Positions 11,182 to 23,599 of a DNA stretch of 64,000 bases are shown here, in pieces. The position numbers and the translations under genes were made by a program. Every line of letters starts with the position of its first letter. Position 1 is the stretch's first letter. Location: positions 11,718,302 through 11,782,301 of the forward strand of contig CM023539.1 of the NCBI GenBank assembly GCA_013350335.1, read 5' to 3'. The DNA comes from Chimonanthus salicifolius. Taxonomy: Eukaryota; Streptophyta; Magnoliopsida; Laurales; Calycanthaceae. The notes under the pieces are model-generated. The model did not search any database. It had not been told where the DNA came from and saw only the letters and a program-made list of their open reading frames with translations.

Positions 11182-11676
11182 GCTGTCAACTATTTGAAAA
11201 GAGACCGGTACACCAAACACTTTTAACTAGGTGCACCAAAAGTGAGTAAAATATTCGTTTTATTCAAAAGAAAAATTAATCTCTTTTCTTTTTCTCTTCC
11301 CATTTAAAAGGATAAATAAGTAAGCATTAAATCGGGGATTTTAAATAGATTATAAAAGGAATAATGTGACATTTAATCGAATTAATTAAATGGAATACAA
11401 TGGGTGAATGCTTGGAAGTCAAGCATTGGTCAATGGCCCAATCGCATGAAGATGGTGGAGATAAAAGAAAACGGAAACCAGTGAATGTGAGTTGTATTTG
11501 AATAATGGGCATTAATAGTTGTAATGGTGAAGTGGGAAGGTAGGGTAGGACGGTGGTTTTGTTTGGATGGGTTTCGGTCAAAAGGAATCAATGGGTGAAA
11601 GGGGAAAGGGTTGGTTGGTTGCAGTCTCTGTTTGATAACATAGAACTGGGGATATGAGACTCGTGAATGGCAGGGA
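11182..11676. other. Intergenic DNA, no feature recognised
   Basis: No protein motif, repeat or RNA gene seen. The minus-strand open frame at 11327-11581 has no recognisable domain. Confidence 0.5.
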
Positions 11677-12039
11677 TGTTAACTTAAGATGGAGAACAAG
11701 AATAAGAAAATTTAAATTGAAAGACTATTTTATTCCGTGTATACAATTCTTTAAATAGATCATTTACACAACTAACAATCCACAAAATGGGATTGCTAAT
11801 TCAACAACTTAGAGACTACAAAGCAAGAGCTGTTACTAACAAGTCTCCTAATGTAACACCCCGCCCTTTTTCTCTTGCTTTCTGAAAATCAGAGTCTATT
11901 TTTTTTTTATAAATAGAAGAGTGATAGAGAGCAGAAAGGAGACATTAATAATAGCTCTCCTAAGGACTAGGTCATTTAATAACAGTCCTAAACACTTAGT
12001 CCGCCTTAAACATAGTCAAACTTAATCTAAACTTTAACA
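11677..12039 (-). mobile_element. 3' LTR of a minus-strand copia element (363 bp)
   Basis: Its ends are perfect inverted hexamers, TGTTAA...TTAACA. On the minus strand it is preceded by a purine tract (tttaagggagggtg, 12053-12040), the expected plus-strand primer. A second such tract (gagtttgagggagggtg) lies near 12165-12149. At 11853-11950 the LTR contains tgtaacaccccgccc, which resembles the start of the LTR at 26474; a small captured fragment is possible. Confidence 0.8.
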
Positions 12040-12172
12040 CCCTCCCTTAAACTGAATGTTCATGCTAACATTCAGCTTAGAAAGGTACATCACCGGCCCA
12101 ACCCCTCCGACAACACGTCCCTCTCAGCAAATGTGTGTCAAGTAGCCTTGTAGCACCCTCCCTCAAACTCGA

Positions 12173-12812
12173 TTAGCTATCAAGCATAGACCAAGAAATC
12201 CCTGCAGCTTCACAAACAGACAGTTTGAGGGGTTTTGTTAGTATATCAACAATTTGATCCTCACTCATACAATTAATCATATCAATGGTTCCATTTTTGA
12301 CAAGATCACGTAAAAAATGGTACCGAACATCAATGTGTTTACTTCTCCCTTGCAGAACAGGTTTCTTGGACAACTTGATAGCTGAATTGTTATCATAGTA
12401 GACTGAAGTGGGGCCATTTGGGTGATAGTGTAATTTTTCAAGTAGTCTACTTAACCAGATAGCTTGGCAGACACATGAAGTAGCAGCAACATACTCTGCT
12501 TCAGTGGTTGACAGAGTGACAATTTGTTGCTTTTTCGATGACCAAGATATCGCACCCGAGCCCAACATAAAAACATAACCTGATGTGCATTTTCTATCAT
12601 CAGGATCACCAGCATAATTGCTATCGGTGAAGCCAAATAGACCAAATTGTTCTCCCTTCCTGTAAAATAAACAAAAATTAGTCGTACCTCTTAAGTACCG
12701 GAGGATTCTTTTGGTAGTAATGAGGTGCAACTCTATCGGATGTTTTGTGTATCTACTAATTAGACTAACTGCATGCATTATGTATGGTCTAGTTGTTGTC
12801 AACTACATGAGA
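12173..12812 (-). pseudogene. Ty1/copia RNase H domain, C-terminal end of pol
   Basis: The frame reads TTTRPYIMHAVSLISRYTKHP, then RILRYLRGT, the D-containing FTDSNYAGDPDDRKCTSGYVF, SWSSKKQQIVTLSTTEAEY (catalytic E), YYDNNSAIKLSKKP, HIDVRYHFLRDLV and a C-terminus ending LTKPLK. About 210 codons are unbroken, so this copy is less decayed than the copia at 2713. Just upstream a stop replaces the Tyr that normally follows LM, and at 12812 the sequence is cut by chromovirus A (start 12813). The rest of this pol is not in the window. The LTR at 11677-12039 belongs to it. Confidence 0.92.
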
Positions 12813-12922
12813 TGTAATGCCCCGTCCCGTTACGGGCTCATTATCTCTGAAATACGTCAAAAAGTCACAAAAGACGGGTATCGGGCATAATAATTCTTTT
12901 TTTGAAATGGAGTAGCTACTTC
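12813..12922 (-). mobile_element. Chromovirus A 3' LTR, distal 110 bp
   Basis: The segment from TGTAATGCCCC to gtagctacttc. It rejoins the rest of the LTR at 20208 after removal of chromovirus B and one copy of its target site (acttc/tcttc). Confidence 0.75.
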
Positions 12923-15900
12923 TGTAACGCCCCAACCCGAAAGTGGGCCCGGAATGTCACTGATTTCCTTTTTTTTTAAAACTAAACTCAAGAATTCTAA
13001 CTGGGCCGAATCAAAGGTTAGGCCCAAAGGTCACACATGATCTCAACATGTGGACTCAAACACATACCATAAGTCTACCCATAAAGACAACTCATAACAC
13101 GCAACGACAATATTTCCATAACGAAATATTATTAAAACAAAACAAGAGTAGCTACGGAATATATAGCGGTTTAATACATCACATCAACACAAACTAAGTA
13201 CCACACCCTGTACTTTACAAAAAAAATATATGGTTCAAAGAACCAAAATACAAAGATAGCGGAATTCCCCTCAGTGAGAATCCCAAGGCAACGCAGCAGC
13301 TTATCCATCCTAAGCTTCATACGGAGAGTTCTCTTTCTCGGGTGCATCTCCTGAAAGGTGAGTGGGGTGAGCTAACCAGCCCAGTGAAAGAAAATAACAA
13401 TGCAGTCTAATGAAACGTCAGGTTAGTTAAATAATCAACATTTGCAATAATAATTGTTTAAAGCTTGCCAAATTCTCAATATTGTTCCATAACTGTTGTC
13501 ATCCACCGTAACCCCTAGATACTATACTGACATCAATAGTATTAAGTCCCGACACGGTCAAAATACTCCTTACAAGTACATCTCCGGTATACACCTCAAA
13601 GCCGGTACTGACACACCTTGTCTGTAACGACCCTACCCAACTTCCCAGTGTGATATTGTCCGCTTTGGGCCTACCATGCCCCCATGGTTTTGTTTTGGGC
13701 CCTGGCCCACATGGCCAAGCCCAAAAGGCCTCACACATGGGAGAGGAGGCTTCCCTCTTATTAACACCAAACTAGTCACCTCACTACTGATGTGAGGCTT
13801 TCTTTGAGGTGGGTGGGGATATTATATTGTCAGTCACTGTCGACCCACCTAGTCCAGTAGATGTAACCGACACACTCAGCTCAGCGATGGTTCAATAGTA
13901 AAAGCTACGTGGAAGCAGTATCACATAACTCATAATCAACATCATCACATATAACCATCATAAGCACTTCTTACAACAGTGTATCATGTTCAGGCACATG
14001 GGTGGGTTCACCAAACTTGAAACCACTCATTGTTCAAGGTCCATCTTAATAAACCTGATTTACACCTACTGCAAAGTTAACTCCCTTCACCAAAATTGTG
14101 TGGTATCGCAGTCTCTATCAACATGCAAATAAGTGTGCAATCAATAATTGGTCAACATACATCGCACACAAAGGAATACATACTTGTAGTATTTCAAAAC
14201 CATATTGTTTTTCCAAGAATCTCCAGGGTACATGGAATTGAGTCTCCTACTTGGTTTCTAACCATTTTAAGTTACAATAATCTACAATATAATAATAAAA
14301 AAGTGCTCAGACCAATTCTCATATTGTCTTCTGGGCATGACCAAATTGACATATTGAGATAGGTCTAGATGTACAAGGGCTCAGGCCACTTCTCATATTG
14401 TCATTTGGGCATTGACTAGATTGACGTATTGAGTTAGGCCTAGAGGTCACTCAGTGCCCGACAGATATAGCGTCGGCCAAGAAGTGAAGTCACTCAGTGC
14501 CAGACAGATAGTGTCGGCCTGAAAGTGAATACAAATAGTATATATACTATAGTAATAAGAGAAAAAGGGTTAGTACACTTTTAATTTATAAAAAAGGGTA
14601 TAAACAACACATTAAAACTCAGGATCTAAACAAGCAAATCCAAAATCAAACCAAGAATCACAAACCAGCACTGGGTTCCTTGGAACATGCCTCGGAACCT
14701 GGTACTGTGGCTTCGGAACTTCCGAGCCACGGTCTAAATCGGTCCACGGAGCCTCGGAACAAGGCTCTGTCCAAGTCTCGAAACTTCCGAGATCCAAGTC
14801 TCGAAGCTTCCGAGAGTGCTTCCGAACGAAAAACAGAAAACAATGAGTCTGGTGTGTCTCGAAACCTGCCGAGGGTAGCTCGGAACTTCCGAAGGGGGTT
14901 CGGTCCTTGTGAACGGCTCGGAACGTCTCGGCAGCAGAGACGGGAAACGGTTAGCCTCTTGGACACTTCGGAACCCTGAACTGAAGTTCGGAACTTCCGA
15001 ATGTCTGCCTTCGGAACTTCCGAAGCCCAACTCTCGGAAACTCGGAGAGTCGTCTTCCTCCTCTGTCTGCATCAGCAGACAGTGACGCTGAGCAGTAGAC
15101 TGAAATATGAATCCAGAAACAGTGGGTTTTCTGCATTCGGTTTTCACATCCAACCGGTCAGATGGACTCCTCAGTGAGTCCTCTGACCTTAGGGAATAAA
15201 TTAAAACCTTACATTTAGATAAAACATCCGATTTTGACATCAAAACCAAAGTAACATAAGAAAATCCATGTTTTTCCTTAAACTTCAAATTGGTTTTGCA
15301 CACTCAAAAATCAGTCAAATTTACTTTTACTTGATTCTAAACCAATTGAAATTTGAAGATGAACACAAAGGGTACCTTCACTTGAGTTCATGGTTTGAAA
15401 ATCCCGACTTTGAAAAATCTTCCTCTTTAAGCTACGGTCAACCGAAAATTTGAAAAATAGACAGAGAGGAAGAGGGAGTTTGGTCTGGTTGTTCTCAAGT
15501 GGATTCACTGGAGAGGGAGGGGTAAAACCAGCTAGGAGAGAAAGTGAATTTATAGACTTTGTTGAGCAATGGGTGATGGCCACGACTGGCGTTGCATGCA
15601 GCAGCAACCCATCGCCCGGCACAGTAACGGCTATAGTGAAATTTATTTTGCAAATAAGTCCCTTAAGGGAAATTTGCAGATTGGTCCAATTTTGTCAAAA
15701 ATCCATATTTAACTAAAAATATGTTTTTAAAAGGTTAATAAATTTAATCCAACTTAACAAAAATGTTGGGTTTTAAAAACTCTAATCACCATAAAAATTT
15801 GGGGATTTAAAACTCATTAAAAACCATAGATTTAAATAAAATCCATAATTTGACAGTATTTACTTGATTTAACTTGTGTTAATTAAAAGGGTTTAAAACC

Positions 15901-16334
15901 TTCATTTTCAAGGTTTGAAAGAATAAACTAAACCGAAATAAAATGGTCTAAAATAATATGTTTGTCTTAAAAATTTTCTTATTCCTAAAATTATTTAAAA
16001 ATATTTATTTCTCCCTTTCGGGGTCTTGACGGGGGGTTTTAAATACCACTTTCTGAAAATAAAATAATTCTGAAATTGGAAATAGAAATCCTTGATTAAG
16101 AAATTAATATCATCCAATAATAATCACACAATGACATACATAATAAAATAATATCAATAAGTGGTAGATTTTCATTTTGCCCCTCCAGTTGGACGAGCTG
16201 GATCACTGAGTTTTCGAGCTCAGATTGGGCCACACCTGGGCTTTTCGTAAAGCCCTAACCATAATCTTCAAGATTAACCGGTCTAAGAAGGATTTATTAA
16301 ACTAATTACTCCTAAATCGGGTCAGGGTATTACA
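12923..16334 (-). mobile_element. Chromovirus B 3' LTR (3412 bp)
   Basis: On the plus strand it runs from TGTAACGCCCCAACCCG to cgggtcagggtattaca. On the minus strand it follows a polypurine tract (tttaaggggggtagga, 16350-16335). The interior (about 14690-15050) contains many copies of the short palindrome TCGGAACTTCCGA and variants. The open frames at 14612-15622 are fortuitous products of these repeats. The same LTR family forms the solo LTR at 46319-49555. Confidence 0.88.
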
Positions 16335-16479
16335 TCCTACCCCCCTTAAAGAAATTTCGTCCCGAAATTTAAAGCAAACTCGCACTTTTTTGGCCAGTAA
16401 ACAGGCTAGGGTACAGCTTCCGCATCGTCGATTCATGTTCGCACGTCACATGTTGCACGTCGCGATATTGCCACAACAG

Positions 16480-17064
16480 TTACACCAAAGGAATAGACTT
16501 CCTCCTGAGCTCCTGGGTCCGATAGCCTTGTATTTCTATAGGTACTTCTTCAAAAGTCAGATCCTCTGAGACTTCAATATCTTCAAAGCTTATCACATGC
16601 AACGGATCAGGTTCGTACTTCTTCAACATTGACACGTGAATTGTTCTATGCACTCTTTCGAAAGCTTGAGGGAGATCCAACTGATAAGCCACTTCCCCTA
16701 TTCTTTTCAAGATTTCAAAGGGTCCAACATATTGAGGTGGTAGTTTTCCCTTGCACCCGAACCTCTGAACTCCCTGACATGGTGCCACATGTAAGAATAC
16801 TCAATCACCGACTGCAAATTCAAAGGGTCTTCGCCTTTTATCAACATAACTCTTTTTTCTACTCTGGGCTGTCTTGAGACGTTGTCTTATCATTTCAACT
16901 TGTTCCGACGTCTCACACACTAGATCCGGGCCCAAAAGTGCTTTGTCTCCTACTTCTACCCAACAAAGAGGCGACCTGCAGGGTCTACCATACAGAGCAT
17001 CATAGGGTGCCATCTGTATACTGGAGTGGTAATTGTTGTTGTAGACAAATTCGATCAAAGCCAA
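16480..17064 (-). pseudogene. Chromovirus B integrase C-terminus (GPY/F) and chromodomain region
   Basis: Two frames, broken near 16795, encode the end of integrase: TSEQVEMIRQRLKTAQSRKK, then [19 protein letters not shown] (the GPY/F module), [19 protein letters not shown] and a C-terminal tail ending near 16480 that contains the pre-chromodomain sequence ([19 protein letters not shown]). Part of the chromodomain falls after a stop. In chromoviruses this module directs insertion towards heterochromatin. Confidence 0.88.
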
Positions 17065-17082
17065 GTGATCTTCCCGACTTCC

Positions 17083-17622
17083 CTACATATCCATGACACA
17101 AGCTCTTAGCATATCCTCCAAAGTTTGAATGGTTCTCTCTGATTGACCATCTGTCTGAGGGTGAAAAGTAGTGCTAAAGCACAGCTTAGTCCCCAACTCC
17201 TCCTGTAATCCTTGCCAAAATCTTGACACAAATTTAGGATCTCTATCAGATACAATAGATACAGGTACTCCATGCAGTCTGACTATTTCCTTTATATACA
17301 ATCTACTCAATGAAGTCAAAGAATCGGTCTTCTTAACTGGTAGAAAATGAACTGATTTTGTTAATCGATCGACTCTTACCCAAATAGCGTCGTTCTTCCT
17401 CGAAAACTTCTGGAATCCAATCACAAAGTCCATGGTGATGTGCTCCCATTTCCATTCGGCCACTTCCAGAGGTTGCGTCTTTCCGCCAGGTCGTTGATGT
17501 TTTGCTTTTACTTGTTGACAAGTCAGACACTTGGATACAAAGTCTGCTACCTCTTGCTTCATACCTTTCCACCAGAACAGTCGCCGCAAGTCATAATACA
17601 TCTTTGTACCACCAGGATGCAC
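17083..17622 (-). pseudogene. Chromovirus B integrase core
   Basis: A 179-codon open frame. It has the end of the HHCC zinc finger ([16 protein letters not shown]) and all three catalytic acids in context: [15 protein letters not shown] and [12 protein letters not shown]. Upstream residues [17 protein letters not shown] are typical of the Ty3 zinc-finger region. It is the best preserved catalytic unit of this nest, but it is isolated by stops on both sides. Confidence 0.93.
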
Positions 17623-17760
17623 TATAAGGCGAGAACAATGAAAGTGATCAAGTACCTTTCTTCGGCACTCGTCCGACTTTGGTACGAAAAGTCTGTCTCT
17701 GAACGTCAGACCTCCGTTCGCCTTGATCTTCCAATCCTCCAGGGTTGCTCCTCCGAAGAG

Positions 17761-18405
17761 TTAAGTCGTTAGCTCCTTTGTTTCTGGATCGTTCTGTTGT
17801 CCTTCCATCACCAATCCGATTACCTCGGGTTGCAGAACCAAGCTGTGGATTCTTCCTGACTCGTTCCCCTCGATCAGCTCCAGGTCATACTCAGACAGAA
17901 CTTCCAACATCTTCCACTGCAAGGATGCCATACTTACCACATTGCCATGTGACTTCCTGCTTAAGGCGTCGGCCACTACGTTGGTTTTTCCCGGGTGGTA
18001 GGAGAGACTGAAGTCGTAATCTCCCAGGTACTCCATCCATCTCTGTTGTCTCATTCAGATTTTTCTGATTGAAGATATACTTGAGACTGTGGTGATCAGA
18101 AAACACATTGAATTTCTCACCATACAAGTAATGTCTCCACAACTTCAATGAGAATACAATGGCTGTTAACTCTAGATCGTGAGTTGGGTAGTTTTGCTCA
18201 TGTCCCTTAAGCTGCCTGGAATCATAAGCTACTACCTTCCCTTCCTGCCTCAGAACACATCCGAAACCAAGCTTAGATGCATCGCAATACACATCATAGC
18301 CTCGTCCTTGCTCAGCTATTATCAAAACCAGAGAGTGGTTAACTTCTCTTTTAGCTCCTAGAATGCCTTTTCACAAGCCTCGCTCCAATCGAACTTGACG
18401 AGATA
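17761..18405 (-). pseudogene. Chromovirus B RNase H
   Basis: Motifs include [68 protein letters not shown] and, after a frame change near 18050, [11 protein letters not shown] and [16 protein letters not shown]. Upstream, [13 protein letters not shown] marks the RT/RNase H boundary, where the element breaks at about 18405 into LTR sequence. No RT remains. Confidence 0.9.
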
Positions 18406-18408
18406 ATG

Positions 18409-20202
18409 TCGCCCTGAAAGTGAATACAAATAGTATATATACTATAGTAATAAGAGAAAAAGGGTTAGTACACTTTTAACTTATAAAAAAAGGGTATAAA
18501 CATCAAATTAAAACTCAGGATCTAAACAAACAAATCTAAAATCAAACCAAGAATCACAAACCAACACTGGGTTCCTCGGAACATGCCTTGGAACCTGGTA
18601 CTGTGGCTTCGAAACTTCCGAGCCACTGTCTAAACCGGTTCACAGAGCCTCGGAACAAGGCTTTGTCCTTCAGAACTTCCGAGATCCAAGTCTCGGAACT
18701 TTCGAGAGTGCTTCCGACCGAAAAACAGAAAAACAGTGAGTCTGGTGTGTATCGAAACCTGCCGAGGGTAGCTCGGAACTTCCAAAGGGGGTTCGATCCT
18801 TTCGAACTGCTCGGAACGTCTCAGCAGCAGAGGCGGGAAACAGTTAGCCTCTAGGACACTTCTGAACCTCGAACTGAAGTTCGAAACTTTCGAAGGTCTT
18901 GCTTCAGAACTTCCGATAGTCGTCTTTCTCATCTGTTTGCATCAGCAGACAGTGACGCCGAGCGGTAGAGTGAAATACGAATCCAGAAACAGTGAGTTTT
19001 TTGCGTTCGATTTTCACATCCAACCGGTCAGATGGACTCCTCAGTGAGTCCTCTGACCTTAGGGAATAAATTAAAACCTTACATTTAGATAAAACATCCG
19101 ATTTTGACATCAAAACCAAAGTGACACAAGAAAATCCATGTTTTTCCTTAAACTTCAAATTGGTTTTGCACACTCAAAACTCAGTCAAATTTACTTTTAC
19201 TTGATTCTAAACCAATTGAAATTTGAAGATGAAGACAAAGGGTACCTTCACTTGAGTTCATGGTTTGAAAATCCCGTCTTTGAAAAATCTTCCTCTTTAA
19301 GCTACGGTCAACCGAAAAATTGAAAAACAGACAGAGAGGGAGAGGGAGTTTGGTCTGGTTGTTCTCAAGTGGATTCACTAGAAAGGAAGGGGTAAAACCA
19401 GTTAGGAGAGAGGTGAATTTATAGACTTTGCTGGGCAATGGGTGATGGCGACTACTAGCGTTGCATGCAGTGGCAACCCATCGCCCGGCACAGTAACGGC
19501 TACAGTGAAATTTAATTTGCAAATAAGTCCCTTAAGGGAAATTTGCAGATTGGTCCAATTTTGTCAAAAATCCATATTTAACTAAAAATATTGTTTTAAA
19601 AGCTTAATAAATTTAATCCAACTTAACAAAAATGTTGGGTTCTAAAAACTCTAATCATCATAAAAATTTGGGGATTTAAAACTCATTAAAAACCACAGAA
19701 TTAAATAAAACCATAATTTGTAACTATTTACTTGATTTAACTTGTGTTAATTAAAACGGCTTAAAACCTTCATTTTCAAGGTTTAAAAGAATAAACTAAA
19801 CCAAAATAAAATGGTCTAAAATAATATGCTTTTTTAAAAAAATTCTTATTTCTAAAATCATTTAAAAATATTTATTTCTCTCTTTTTGGGCCTTGAAGGG
19901 CGGTTTTAAATACTATTTTCTGAAAATAAAATAATTATGAAATTGGAGATAGAAATCCTTGATTGAGGAAGTTACTATCATCCAATAATAATCACACAAT
20001 GACAAACATAATAAAATAATATTAATAAGTGGTAAATTACCATTTTGCCCCTCCAGCTGGACGAGCTAGATCACTGAGTTTTTGAGCTTAGATTGGGCCA
20101 CACCTGGGCTTTTCGTAAAGCCCTAACTATAATCTTCACGATTAACAGGTCTAAGAAGGATTTATTAAACTAATTACTCCTAAATCGGGTCAGGGTATTA
20201 CA
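18409..20202 (-). mobile_element. Chromovirus B 5' LTR, truncated
   Basis: Collinear and nearly identical with 14515-16334 of the 3' LTR, starting at cctgaaagtgaatacaaatag and ending gggtcagggtattaca at 20202. The part next to the primer site is deleted. Confidence 0.88.
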
Positions 20203-20207
20203 TCTTC

Positions 20208-22998
20208 CCGCTCAACAAACCACGAGTCCAGAACTAGGAAACATGACGAACCACAAGTGTAAACTAATCAAAGTGGTTATACAATCATCCAAACAAACAT
20301 GTGATATTGAGTCCATGCAACTAAAATTTCTCAAATTTAAAACATAACATAAACATAAACTTTTATTCGCTACTACTCCTCTCTAGGTACTTGCTCAAGG
20401 GGCCCGCCTGGACCCTCTACGATCGAGGCACCTGAAAGGTAAGGGGTGAACAAACCAGTCCAGTGAAGGTATAAAACATACCACATATTAGCAACATAGT
20501 TGTAAATCACATATATAAAGGGCGGTGAACATCATAAGTGAATAAATATCCAAGCCTACGGTACTCAACTACTCTATTAATCAATGTTTCCATTAACCAA
20601 ACCCAAGATATCATTTCCATAACTCTCAATGGGCCCCCAACAACTCTGGTCCCCTTACTGATACAATCGGGAGACCATACAATGTACCACTGCATCAACC
20701 TCCGGAATGCGAAGGGGATACCCGCATCTTCTATGGAGGTCTCGACCGCCGAAGCATAACGGAGAAGCCAATCTCAAGGGTAGGCACCTCGACCAGGCAT
20801 CTCGACCAGTGAAACGTAAAGGGGAGACCCGCATCCCCTAAGGGAGTCTCGACGCAGGAGCGCAACGGGGAAGTCCTCCCGACAACCAACTCATCACATC
20901 ATCATAAACATGTATACATATGAATAGTCTCTCCAATGCATGCACACGAGGTCACAAACATGTATAACAACGAGGATACACTCTTATACAACCAACTCAA
21001 AATCAACAACATAGTTCATCATGCGAATCAGAAGTATACAATGAGTTACTTAAACACACATATCTACACTCAACACGATTTCATAAACATTTAGTGAACA
21101 AACACTGCAAACATCATCAACAGTTTTCAAGTGATATATATTCAATTATCAGATTGTCTAATTAAAATTCTCTACGATGCACATAATTAACAGAAGTACA
21201 CCCGAGCGGACCCCCTGCCACATACTTATTTCAACAGTTTTCCCTTACCGAGTAACTAATCAAATAGAGGGTTACACTTGGGTGACTCTACGTCCAAAAA
21301 TAACGGCTTAAATATATGCAGTGCATGCTAAAATAGTGATAAGTCCCCTCACCGTGTGTGGAGTCGAAAGTGCAAAGTGAGTAAGCGGCTTGCTGGGTTG
21401 AGGGGAGTTCAATCTGTTGAAACAATGAAAAACGAATGAGTAATTAAGACAAAACGGGTTAAACATGAGGCCAAGGAGAAAACGGGCCCCCTAGACAGGG
21501 TCTGAAAACAGGCCGGGCTTGAAAATGGGCTTTAAAACTGTGTCGGGTCGAAAAACTGGGACAAAGTAAATTGGACCGAAAAACTGGGCCTGCCAGACGA
21601 GGGCCGGACCAGGTCTGGGCCTGGTTGGGCGTGACCAGGTCTGGGCATGTTTGGGCCGAACTAGGTCTGGGTCGGATCCGGTCTGGGCCAATGGGCCTAG
21701 TAGTTGGGTCCAGGGGTCGATATCTCGGCCGATACGGTGCGTATCGACCGAGATATCTCGGAATTTCCACAATAGAGATATCTAAGCCAATACGCATAGT
21801 ATGGGCAAGAGATAAAAAAATTTGGCCGATACGGCCGATTTTTATTTTTTCTTTAAAAAAAAAAAAAAAAAAACATCGACGTTGGCCCGGTCGATATCTC
21901 AACCGATATTCGTCCGATACGAGTGAATATCAGAGTATAAATCAGCCGATATTTATATTTTTTTATTTTTTCTTAAAAAATCCTTCTTTTGTTTTTTTTA
22001 AATGAATTTTTTTCAAAAAAAAAAAAAACCACTGAGATTTCCAAAAAAAAATAAGAGAGAAAAATCTTGGCCGAGATCAAATATCGGTTTTTCGACCCCT
22101 GGTTGGGTCGCCACTCAAGCCCAAGGATTGGGTTGACTCAGAAAATCCCGACTGAGTTGACTCAGCATTCCGCTGAGCGATCCAGTAATTCAACTAAGTT
22201 GGAGGGAAAAATGGGAGAAAATCAAGGAAAATCTAGGAAAAGGGGAAAATGAGGGAAATGGGGGACAAACCGTGTAAATGCATAGAAAATGAAGAAAAGG
22301 AAAATGGAAAACAAGGAAAATAGAGCAAAAACATGGAAATCGAATAAAGGAAAAGGGAAATAGGGGAAAACCAACTAAAGGCGTGGAAAATCGAAGAAGG
22401 AAAAAAGGGAAAATAGGGAAAAACCAAGAGAAATCCTGGAAAAGAAGGCAAGGAAAACCGAGAGAAGGGGAGAGTAAGAAAAGGGAAAAATGAAGGTGGC
22501 TCGATCGGAGAACAAGAAGAAGAAAGAAGAAGAAATAAAGAGAGAGGAAGAGGAGAGAGGAGGAGAGAGTTACCGAGAGAGAGATCGAGAAGAAGAAGAC
22601 GAGGGTCACGGCTTGGGGTGCAGCGACACTGTAGCATGAGCAACTACAGTGTCGCAGAAATGGTAGTGTTTATTAGGGTTAGGGTTTAAGGTTTCAACTT
22701 ATTTTTATTTTTTTTTGGCTTTTCAAAATTTTTTCAGAAGAGTAGAAAAAAATATCAAACAAAGAATCCGAAGGATCACGGGCGAGAAAACATTTGACTT
22801 TTGAACAAGTTTTCATGACAAATACTTAATAATTATAAAATTACCAAAATGTCATTCGAGTTCCCGAACTCGAAAACAGGCAAACTAGGCCCACCATGGC
22901 GCCCACAGTCTCCTCACTGCTACCATGGTCCTAGAAATAACTTGGAGATCCGAAAATCTCTCCAAAAATTAGAAATTTCGGGCCGGGTCATTGCAACA
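20208..22998 (-). mobile_element. Chromovirus A 3' LTR, main part
   Basis: It resumes at 20208 after chromovirus B and ends ggccgggtcattgcaaca. On the minus strand it is preceded by a polypurine-type sequence (tttctttaaaggggatag). It is interrupted by the MITE at 21711-22101. The GA-rich tract at 22200-22610 gives long Phe/Ser/Leu-rich minus-strand frames that are not genes. Confidence 0.75.
21711..22101. mobile_element. hAT-type MITE, 391 bp, TSD GTTGGGTC (copy 1)
   Basis: It starts CAGGGGTCGATATC and ends TTTTCGACCCCTG, with a perfect 8-bp duplication GTTGGGTC at 21703-21710 and 22102-22109. The interior is packed with variants of cggccgatac and ccgatatc, many self-complementary, plus A/T runs. 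A diverged second copy lies at 40136-40547. It has no coding capacity, so it depends on a transposase elsewhere. Confidence 0.9.
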
Positions 22999-22999
22999 C

Positions 23000-23443
23000 T
23001 ATCCCCTTTAAAGAAATTCGTCCTCGAATTTCAAACTGAACTCATACCTCTAGTCTCAAATAAGGCTGGAAATTGTTTTTGCATCGTTGCCTCATTTTCC
23101 TTAATAGGAGTCTCCCTGCCTTTGCACCGCCAAACTACTAAAATCAAGCAGATGGTCTTGCCACGAAGCCTTTGCTCTCTGGAACCCTTGATCCACACTA
23201 GTTCTTCCTCATAGGTAACATCCTCATTGATTTCCACATCTTCTAAGTTAATCACATACGACGGATCTTGATGACACTTCCGAAGCTTGAAACATGGAAG
23301 ACGTTGTGCTCTCGGGCGAGACTTGGAGGAAGTACAAGTCTATAAGCCACTTCCCCGATCCTCTCCAGCACCTCAAAAGGAATAACATAACGAGGCGGCA
23401 GCTTCCCTCGCCGTCCAAACCTCTGAATCCCATGACGGGGCAA
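23000..23443 (-). pseudogene. Chromovirus A integrase C-terminus and chromodomain
   Basis: The frames encode [16 protein letters not shown] with the GPY/F-type module ([17 protein letters not shown]), then a linker and the chromodomain-like end VVWRCKGRETPIKENEATM. Frameshifts near 23255 break it. The 3' end abuts the polypurine tract at 22999. Confidence 0.85.
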
Positions 23444-23599
23444 AACCTGAGGAAGACGCGGTCTTCAACAGTAAACTCAAGCGCCCTCCTCCGACGATCG
23501 GTGTAACTCTTCTACCAATTCTAGGCAGTTAATAACCTCTGTCTGATCTGTCTCACCTGCTAGTAGTCTCCTTAATCATTTCTGGTCCTGACATCATTG

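Larger units (their letters stand above)
12923..20202 (-). mobile_element. Chromovirus B (Tekay-like), internally deleted, nested in the LTR of A
   Basis: It has a full 3' LTR (12923-16334), a pol remnant (16480-18405) and part of a 5' LTR (18409-20202). The flanking pentamers acttc (12918-12922) and tcttc (20203-20207) match at 4 of 5 bases, consistent with an old duplication. A deletion has removed half of the 5' LTR plus primer site, gag, protease and RT; RNase H sequence joins the middle of the LTR directly at about 18405-18409. The two LTR parts remain very similar over 1.8 kb. Confidence 0.88.

Noticed and set aside
14612..15622. Several overlapping Arg/Ser-rich frames on both strands, repeated at 18588-19522
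   Set aside because: They follow the short palindromes of the chromovirus B LTR and occur in both LTR copies.
22190..22643. Long minus-strand Phe/Leu/Ser-rich open frames
   Set aside because: They are translations of a GA-rich tract inside the LTR of chromovirus A, low in complexity, in two overlapping frames.
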